Below are positions 59,188-64,000 of a stretch of DNA of 64,000 bases, one piece after another (position 1 is the first letter of the stretch; the number at the start of each line of letters is the position of its first letter). Origin of the DNA: Bradyrhizobium sp. AZCC 1693. Its GTDB lineage: Bacteria; Pseudomonadota; Alphaproteobacteria; Rhizobiales; Xanthobacteraceae. The stretch spans positions 7,253,001 through 7,317,000 of the forward strand of contig NZ_JAZHSD010000001.1 of NCBI RefSeq assembly GCF_036924745.1. The letters are read 5' to 3'. Under the pieces are notes generated by a model that saw nothing but the letters and a program-made list of their open reading frames with translations, was not told the DNA's origin and made no database searches. A program made the translations under genes and the position numbers.

Positions 59188-60385
59188 GCGCGAGACGCGT
59201 GGTCAATAGCGCCGCTATGGCCAGCGACGTCCCGACGCCGGCGACGCAGGCGGTCCATCCGAAGCGGTCGAACAACTGGCCGAGCACGGCGCTGCCGACG
59301 AGGCCGCCGAGGAAATAGCAGGCAAGGTAAGTTCCACTGGCAATGCCACGGTTGTCGCTGGCGGCCTGCCCGACAAAGCCGGTGGCGCAGGCCTGGGCGA
59401 AGAACGTGCCGACGCCGACCAGCACCATGCCGGTCAGAACCTGCGGCAGATGCGAGGACAGCATCAGGGGCAGACCCACAGCGGCGACCACAAGCGCGCC
59501 CCAGATCGTCGGCCGCGTGCCGTAACGCGCCACCGCTCTGCCGGCGAGCAGCGTGGTGACGACGGATGGGGCGAACACGAAATAGACAAAGCCGAGATCC
59601 ATCCGCTCCAGCGACAGCGGCGCGCGCACCAGCACGAAATTCACGAAGGTGAAGGTGCCGATAAAGGCGAACAGGATGCAGAAGCCGATGGCAAAGGCCG
59701 AGCGGAGTGCCGGGTTGCGCCAATGCCCGATCGTGGCGACGAACGGCGATTGCGCCGTCGGCGCCGCGTGCATCGGCTTGACGCGCTGAATGGTGAAGTG
59801 AACCAGCACCGCGCCGGCAAGATTGAGCAGCGCGAAGAAGTAGAAGTTCGAGGCCAGCCCGAGCGTATCGACGACGGCGGCCGACACCAGCCGCCCGATC
59901 AGGTTGCTGGCGACGTTGCCGGTGATATAGGCCGCGAACGCGCCGCCCGCATCCATCGAACTACATTGCTCGCCAAGATAGGCCAGCGTCAGCGCAAAGG
60001 CCGAGGCCATGCAGAGGCCCTGCGCAATGCGCAGGACCGTGAATACGGTTAGGTCGGGCGCGCTCGCCAGCAGCGCGGTAGGGATCGCGAGCAGGACAAG
60101 GCTTGCGAGAATGCCGAGCCGGCGGTCGATGTGCGGGCTTAAGAAACCGACCACGAGTCCCGCGACGGCCATGCCCATGGTGCTCGCGTTGACCGCAAAG
60201 CCCATCGCGGCGGGGGTCACGTTGTAATGCCGGGTCAGCGAGGGAAGGATCGCCTGCGTGGCAAACAGATCGACCACGGTCAGGAATGCCGTGAGGCCGA
60301 TGACGAGGGACCGCAGCACCACGCCGGGTGAATGGCCCTGCATTTCCATCGCGTCTGATTTAATCTGCGCGGAGATGTCGGTCAT
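59159..60385 (-). CDS. MFS transporter (YnfM-like)
   Basis: A 408-residue carrier with 12 predicted helices. TVVDLFATQAILPSLTRHYN near residue 35 and VGFLSPHIDRRLGILASL near 78 fit the YnfM/arabinose-efflux-like group. The start MTDISAQIKS at 60385 is taken; a GTG at 60403 is possible and no strong ribosome site decides. It lies downstream of the cupin gene, separated by a large inverted repeat. The substrate is unknown. Confidence 0.85.
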   Translation of the reverse strand: MTDISAQIKSDAMEMQGHSPGVVLRSLVIGLTAFLTVVDLFATQAILPSLTRHYNVTPAAMGFAVNASTMGMAVAGLVVGFLSPHIDRRLGILASLVLLAIPTALLASAPDLTVFTVLRIAQGLCMASAFALTLAYLGEQCSSMDAGGAFAAYITGNVASNLIGRLVSAAVVDTLGLASNFYFFALLNLAGAVLVHFTIQRVKPMHAAPTAQSPFVATIGHWRNPALRSAFAIGFCILFAFIGTFTFVNFVLVRAPLSLERMDLGFVYFVFAPSVVTTLLAGRAVARYGTRPTIWGALVVAAVGLPLMLSSHLPQVLTGMVLVGVGTFFAQACATGFVGQAASDNRGIASGTYLACYFLGGLVGSAVLGQLFDRFGWTACVAGVGTSLAIAALLTTRLALTRSAGSPA

Positions 60386-60416
60386 GGCAATTCTCGATGT
60401 CACTCGTGAGAAAGAA

Positions 60417-60471
60417 GGATGTGACGCCTGGGCGTGTGGGGCGACACGTGGGATCCCACGGCGTCACATCC
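60417..60471. terminator. Nested inverted repeat between cupin and MFS genes (probable terminator)
   Basis: Outer arms GGATGTGACGCC (60417-60428) and GGCGTCACATCC (60460-60471) are perfect. Inside lie CGTGT/ACACG and the palindrome GTGGGATCCCAC (60448-60459). It follows the cupin stop by ~40 bases, fitting a terminator, but no T-run is present. A regulatory role for the MFS gene is the alternative. Confidence 0.5.
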
Positions 60472-60508
60472 GGCAACGAGACGTCGGGCGGGCGCTCGTT
60501 ACAGCTCC

Positions 60509-61000
60509 TTACATGTTGTGGTCGTGCGGATCCTTGCGGACGTCGCTGACATAGAGAATGACGGTCTCCTTGCCGAGGTTCTTCCACCAGTGCGAGGTGC
60601 CGGCGACTTCCGGCCTGATCTCGCCGGCCTTGTGCACGATCGGATCGGCACAGTTGCTGGCGTATTCGGCGATCTCGCCCTGCTGGACGTAGATCAGCGC
60701 GGGACGGTCGTCATGGCTGTGCCAGGGCACGATGCCGCCGGGCTCGATCGTCAGCTTGCGGAAGCGCAGCTCGCGATCCCTGATATTGGCCGGCTGCTTC
60801 TCGAGGTTGATCGCGCCGAGCGTGACGTCGGTGACGCCGACGGGCTTGGTGTCGACCATCGGGCGGACGTTGGGCTGCATCTTGCCGGCCGGGCATTCGC
60901 CGGCGATGGCGGTCGAGGTGGTTGCGACCGAACCCGCGATTAGTCCGGCGAGTGCGAGGCCTTGCCAGATTGTGCGTGACGCGACGTTGGATGTGGACAT
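60509..61000 (-). CDS. Secreted cupin-domain protein
   Basis: A 163-residue protein with signal peptide (ASRTIWQGLALAGLIAGSVA region, cleavage near AIAGE). The cupin core shows motif 1 PWHSHDDRPALIYVQQGE near residue 93 and motif 2 GTSHWWKNLG near 134, with His residues likely to bind a metal. The role is unknown; small periplasmic cupins may bind sugars, metals or oxidised compounds. A palindrome of LysR-box type precedes it. Confidence 0.87.
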   Translation of the reverse strand: MSTSNVASRTIWQGLALAGLIAGSVATTSTAIAGECPAGKMQPNVRPMVDTKPVGVTDVTLGAINLEKQPANIRDRELRFRKLTIEPGGIVPWHSHDDRPALIYVQQGEIAEYASNCADPIVHKAGEIRPEVAGTSHWWKNLGKETVILYVSDVRKDPHDHNM

Positions 61001-61124
61001 GTTGTGCTCCTCTGCTTTCTGTCTTTGCCTTGAGAGTCGCCTTGGCCCCGAATGATCTGGCCGGCTACGTCACCACCATCGAGGAAACCGCTCACGAGAG
61101 GAAATGCCGGTTGGCTTTTGAATC

Positions 61125-61141
61125 CATAGCGCCGCGCTATG
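61125..61141. promoter_or_regulatory. Candidate LysR-type box upstream of the cupin gene
   Basis: CATAGCG-CCG-CGCTATG has perfect 7-base arms. It contains ATAGC-N5-GCTAT (61126-61140), which fits the T-N11-A rule for LysR-type sites. The same core recurs at 63187-63201. No LysR gene is in the window. Confidence 0.5.
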
Positions 61142-61144
61142 CGG

Positions 61145-62506
61145 CTAACCGTGGCCGAGCATGTGCTTGATGTCGGAGGAGAACGTCGGATAGGCGTAGA
61201 TATTTTCCCGGATCTGGCTCGCAGTAATGCCGAAGCGCATCGCCAATCCAAAAATGTTCACGAGCTCCTGGCCGGCATGTCCGACGAAATGAGCGCCGAG
61301 GATGCGGTCGGTCGATTGATCGACGATCACCTTCGACCATGCCACGGTTTCGGCATAGGTTTTTGCGGAGAACCAGTCGAGCATGTCGTTGGTGTGAACG
61401 TCGAAGGCAAGGCCCTTCTGCCTGGCGGCGGCCTCCGTCAGGCCGACGGAGGCCAGCGGCGGCACGGTGTAGACGGATGTCGCCATGCTGGCATAGTCGG
61501 GGCTGTATTTCGGCCCCTCAACGATGTTGCGGCCGACGATGTCGCCCTCATAGGTCGCGATCGGCGACAGTTGCGGCGAGGTCGGCACCGCGTCGCCGCA
61601 GACGTAGACGTTGGAATTGGAGGTCGAGCGCAGATGCCGGTCGATCGCGACACGGCCATTGGCGTGCTCGACCTGACCCGCGGCGAGATCCAGCGTATCG
61701 ACGTTGGCGACGCGTCCCGCGCCGTTGACGATGCGTTCGGCCTCGGCCGTATGCTCGGTGCCCTCGTGGGTGAAGTGAACGCGCAGGCGGCCGTTCGCCT
61801 TCTCAATTCGCTTGACGCTGACGGAGGTCCTGACCCGGATTCCAATCCGCTCGCTCTCGGCCTGCAGGCGCGCGACGGCGTCGGCGTCCACGATCGGCAG
61901 TAGTTGCGGCAACGCTTCGAGAATCGTCACCTCCGAGCCGGCGCGCGCATAGACGTGGCCGAATTCCAGCGCGATCACACCGCCACCGACAAAGATCACG
62001 GAGGCGGGGAGTTCACGCTCGCTGAGCATCTCGTCGGACGTAATCATGAGCTCCGCGCCCGGAATCGGCAGCGGCCGCGGCCTCGATCCGGTTGCGATCA
62101 CGATATGCCTGGCCTCGAGTTCGCGATTGCCGACGCGAATGGTGTTGGGGCCGGTGAACGCGCCGTGGCCCTTGATGACCTCGACATTGCGCTTGGCCAT
62201 CGAGCGGCCGAGGTTGGTCGGGATGTCCTTGATCATGTCCTTCTCGCGGTCGATCAGCGCCGCCCAGTCGAGCTTCGGCTTGCCGACGGCGATGTGATGG
62301 ATGGAGGCACGTTCGATTTCGTGCAGCGCGTGGCCGGCGGCGACCAGCACCTTCTTCGGCGTGCAACCGCGGTTCGGGCAGGTGCCGCCGAGCAGGTCGG
62401 CCTCGATCATCGCGACCGACATTCCGGCGCGCCAGACCGGTCCGGTTACGCCGATGCCCGCATTGCCCCCACCCAGAATGACCACGTCGAATTTTTCCGG
62501 TGTCAT
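61145..62506 (-). CDS. Pyridine nucleotide-disulfide oxidoreductase (class I)
   Basis: A 453-residue FAD enzyme. FAD motif GGGNAGIG (~residue 11), redox disulfide GGTCPNRGCTPKK (~40), NAD(P) motif GGGVIALEFG (~178) and the FAD motif VYVCGDA (~300) are present. The C-terminal dimer region has GHAGQELVN, where glutathione- and lipoamide-type enzymes have a His-Glu pair. Mercuric-reductase-specific extra cysteines are missing, so it may reduce a disulfide, a quinone or a small thiol. Upstream by ~90 bases is the DUF302 gene on the same strand. Confidence 0.88.
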   Translation of the reverse strand: MTPEKFDVVILGGGNAGIGVTGPVWRAGMSVAMIEADLLGGTCPNRGCTPKKVLVAAGHALHEIERASIHHIAVGKPKLDWAALIDREKDMIKDIPTNLGRSMAKRNVEVIKGHGAFTGPNTIRVGNRELEARHIVIATGSRPRPLPIPGAELMITSDEMLSERELPASVIFVGGGVIALEFGHVYARAGSEVTILEALPQLLPIVDADAVARLQAESERIGIRVRTSVSVKRIEKANGRLRVHFTHEGTEHTAEAERIVNGAGRVANVDTLDLAAGQVEHANGRVAIDRHLRSTSNSNVYVCGDAVPTSPQLSPIATYEGDIVGRNIVEGPKYSPDYASMATSVYTVPPLASVGLTEAAARQKGLAFDVHTNDMLDWFSAKTYAETVAWSKVIVDQSTDRILGAHFVGHAGQELVNIFGLAMRFGITASQIRENIYAYPTFSSDIKHMLGHG

Positions 62507-62597
62507 CGAATTTACCCTCTGTTGGCAGCACTTGATGCGATCAGGCCGCGCCGGATGGCGCAGCCTGATGATGTTTACGGGAGGCGGGCCGGCGCTG

Positions 62598-63089
62598 TTA
62601 CCTGGTCGTGATGGTCGAGGTGATCGAGCCCACCACCTTGGTTGCCATCTCGAACTGCGCGACGCGATCCCGGATGTTATGGCGCTTCGCGATCCAGCCG
62701 AAATCAGTCCACACCGCCCACACGTCGCCATTGTCGTCCTGCGTGAGCAGCAGCCGGACCGGCCAGTCGAGCCCAGCGTTCGGGTTCGAGGTGATGAATT
62801 GCGTCCCGAGCGGCGGATTGCCGAACACCAATAGCGTCGAGGGGCGCAGCCTGATGCCGGCATCGGCCGCAAGCTTCGATTGGTCGATCTCCATGAAGAA
62901 CTTGATGCCCTTGCCGGCGATGTCGGCCTTGATGCGGGCGATCGCTTCCGCCATCGGCACCGCGCTCTTGACGCGGACGATGCCGTCATCGCTGTCGGCG
63001 CGTGCGACGGAGACGGCGGAAAGGACGAGGAATATCAGGAGCAGCGAGGTGCAGAAATTCGCGACGCGGTTGGTCAAACGACGGGTCAT
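62598..63089 (-). CDS. Secreted DUF302 protein
   Basis: A 163-residue protein with signal peptide (TNRVANFCTSLLLIFLVLSA, cleavage near ARAD). It matches DUF302: AMAEAIARIKADIAGKGIKFF-type region near residue 50 and LLVFGNPPLGTQFI near 88. The family is often found with redox or metal-stress genes, but has no firm function. The start at 63089 follows AGGAGAC. It precedes the disulfide oxidoreductase and may be co-transcribed. A LysR-type box lies ~100 bases upstream. Confidence 0.87.
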   Translation of the reverse strand: MTRRLTNRVANFCTSLLLIFLVLSAVSVARADSDDGIVRVKSAVPMAEAIARIKADIAGKGIKFFMEIDQSKLAADAGIRLRPSTLLVFGNPPLGTQFITSNPNAGLDWPVRLLLTQDDNGDVWAVWTDFGWIAKRHNIRDRVAQFEMATKVVGSITSTITTR

Positions 63090-63186
63090 GGAAATGTCTC
63101 CTGTTTGCGCATGCCCTCCGCATGCTGTCCAGAACAGGATGAGCGCCGGCGCCGGCAATAGGAAATGCGCATCCGCTCTCAAGTCG

Positions 63187-63201
63187 ATAGCGCTCGGCTA
63201 T
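63187..63201. promoter_or_regulatory. Candidate LysR-type box between DUF302 and the small secreted protein gene
   Basis: ATAGC-GCTCG-GCTAT is the same ATAGC-N5-GCTAT pattern as before the cupin gene at 61126-61140. It sits in the divergent region and could control genes on both sides. Confidence 0.5.
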
Positions 63202-63328
63202 TGGTGCCGCTCAATACGCGGCGGCTATCGAACCGATTGTGCAACGGTATTTCAAATCCGGGCCAGGCCGGCCTCTGATGGGTCAGCGCCCGATCGGCGG
63301 GCGTCACCATCCATTTAGAGGAATCCCC

Positions 63329-63613
63329 ATGAAAACCCTTTCCAAGACCCTGATCGCCGCCGCGGCGTTTACCGCCATTGCCACCACGGCCTTCTCGCAA
63401 GTTCCCTGGGAATTCAATCCGGGCATGGCCTACACGTATGCCGGCCCCGGCAAGATGTCGGCGATGGCCATGGCGGCGACGCCCAAAAACCACGATGCGA
63501 TGATGAAAAACGCGAAAAAGGTGCCGAGCAACACGGTATTCTTCATGGACAAGGGCCAGCTCTATTCGACCTCGGGCATGCTCGACCCGACCGGCAATTT
63601 CTATCTGCCCTGA
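63329..63613 (+). CDS. Small secreted protein of unknown function
   Basis: A 94-residue protein with signal peptide (MKTLSKTLIAAAAFTAIATT, cleavage near AFSQ). The mature ~70 residues include a Met-rich part (GKMSAMAMAATPKNHDAMM) followed by FFMDKGQLYSTSGMLDP. The methionines might bind copper or be oxidised, but I do not recognise the family. The start follows AGAGGAA. It is divergent from DUF302 and ~80 bases before a peroxiredoxin-like gene. Confidence 0.8.
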   Translation: MKTLSKTLIAAAAFTAIATTAFSQVPWEFNPGMAYTYAGPGKMSAMAMAATPKNHDAMMKNAKKVPSNTVFFMDKGQLYSTSGMLDPTGNFYLP

Positions 63614-63694
63614 GCCTTTTGGTGCTGAAACGTTTGGGCCGCCCTTGCGGGGCGGCCCGGACCGGAAAATAATGCTGAACTGCCGGAGCCCACC

Positions 63695-64000
63695 ATGACG
63701 ACGACGCTTTCATCAGCCAATGCCGAACGCCTCAAGCAGGCGTTCCAGCAATGCCGTGACATGGAAGGCACCTTGCGCGAGCAGCTCGAGGCCTATGCCG
63801 CGGCCGGGCGGGAGATCTTTCCGGCCTATGGCGAGGCGGTCGACCGGCTGGTCGTGCGCGTAAATGAAAATGGCGGCGGCGAAAACGCGCCACGGCCGGG
63901 CGAAGTGATGCCGCCGTTCCTGCTTCCGGACGAAACCGGCCGGCTGGTCAGCCTGAAATCACTGACCGACCGCGGCCCGGTTGCGGTGATGTTCTATCGC
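63695..64000 (+). CDS. AhpC/TSA-type peroxiredoxin-like protein (3' end outside window)
   Basis: The first 102 residues are present. A helical N-terminal stretch (~65 residues) leads to a thioredoxin-fold start, GEVMPPFLLPDETGRLVSL then RGPVAVMFYR, as in AhpC/TSA redoxins. The catalytic cysteine would follow just past the window. The extra N-terminal helices are seen in a group of alphaproteobacterial redoxins. It would reduce peroxides in the cytosol; the partner may be the disulfide oxidoreductase nearby, which is inferred. Confidence 0.8.
   Translation, partial: MTTTLSSANAERLKQAFQQCRDMEGTLREQLEAYAAAGREIFPAYGEAVDRLVVRVNENGGGENAPRPGEVMPPFLLPDETGRLVSLKSLTDRGPVAVMFYR

Noticed and set aside
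59206..59218. ATAGC-N3-GCTAT, similar to the LysR-type boxes
   Set aside because: The spacer is 3 rather than 5 bases and it lies inside the 3' coding end of an MFS gene.
1..64000. CRISPR arrays, tRNA or rRNA genes, IS elements, prophage or integrase genes
   Set aside because: None seen by eye; the direct repeats found are short palindromic intergenic elements or operators.

Overview
The window is a high-GC, gene-dense chromosomal segment of an alphaproteobacterium, most likely Bradyrhizobium or a close relative. This is inferred from base and codon use, many stacked ABC transporters, a soxFXYZA-type cluster, nicAB-like molybdenum hydroxylase genes and several families of short intergenic palindromic repeats. 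I saw no rRNA, tRNA, CRISPR array, insertion sequence or integrase.

Layout. 1-7.9 kb: the start of a Baeyer-Villiger monooxygenase gene, a GMC dehydrogenase fused to its small subunit, an HtrA-like protease, an alpha/beta hydrolase, an O-acetylhomoserine sulfhydrylase-like enzyme and pncB. 7.9-27.2 kb: the most notable region. It holds nicAB (nicotinate to 6-hydroxynicotinate; nicB carries a frameshift), a divergent operon starting with 6-hydroxynicotinate reductase followed by a UPF0280/ApbE-like protein and an AA_synth (DUF1185) protein, a five-component branched-chain-type ABC importer and a MarR regulator. After an unrelated sulfur/signalling block (selenium-binding protein, DUF4399, cyclase-FGE fusion) come enamidase and a divergent ferredoxin-NADP reductase. 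Both divergent promoter regions carry the same GTATAC-centred palindrome. Together they predict a reductive nicotinate pathway of the type known from Eubacterium barkeri and, biochemically, from Azorhizobium: nicotinate, 6-hydroxynicotinate, 1,4,5,6-tetrahydro-6-oxonicotinate, 2-formylglutarate.

27.2-33.2 kb: sulfur oxidation genes soxA, Z, Y, X and a flavocytochrome c flavoprotein (no soxB or soxCD here), then an IorAB-type molybdenum hydroxylase. 33.3-39 kb: an MFS exporter and an iron/polyamine-type ABC importer. 39-46.3 kb: a MarR/DUF1772 pair and a TetR-controlled ABC importer (NMT1/THI5-like binding protein) with a dihydrodipicolinate-synthase-like enzyme, an acetyltransferase and an epimerase. 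46.4-51.7 kb: a Bug-type binding protein, an IclR regulator, an acyl-CoA dehydrogenase and an alkyl sulfatase. 51.8-57.3 kb: a glycan module of GT4 glycosyltransferase, ABC exporter and amylo-alpha-1,6-glucosidase. 57.3-64 kb: a PRC-barrel protein, two MFS carriers, and a group of small secreted and redox proteins (cupin, disulfide oxidoreductase, DUF302, Met-rich peptide, peroxiredoxin). Two promoters in that last group share an ATAGC-N5-GCTAT palindrome.

Functions rest on motifs, length and context read by eye. Exact substrates of transporters and oxidoreductases are mostly inferred.
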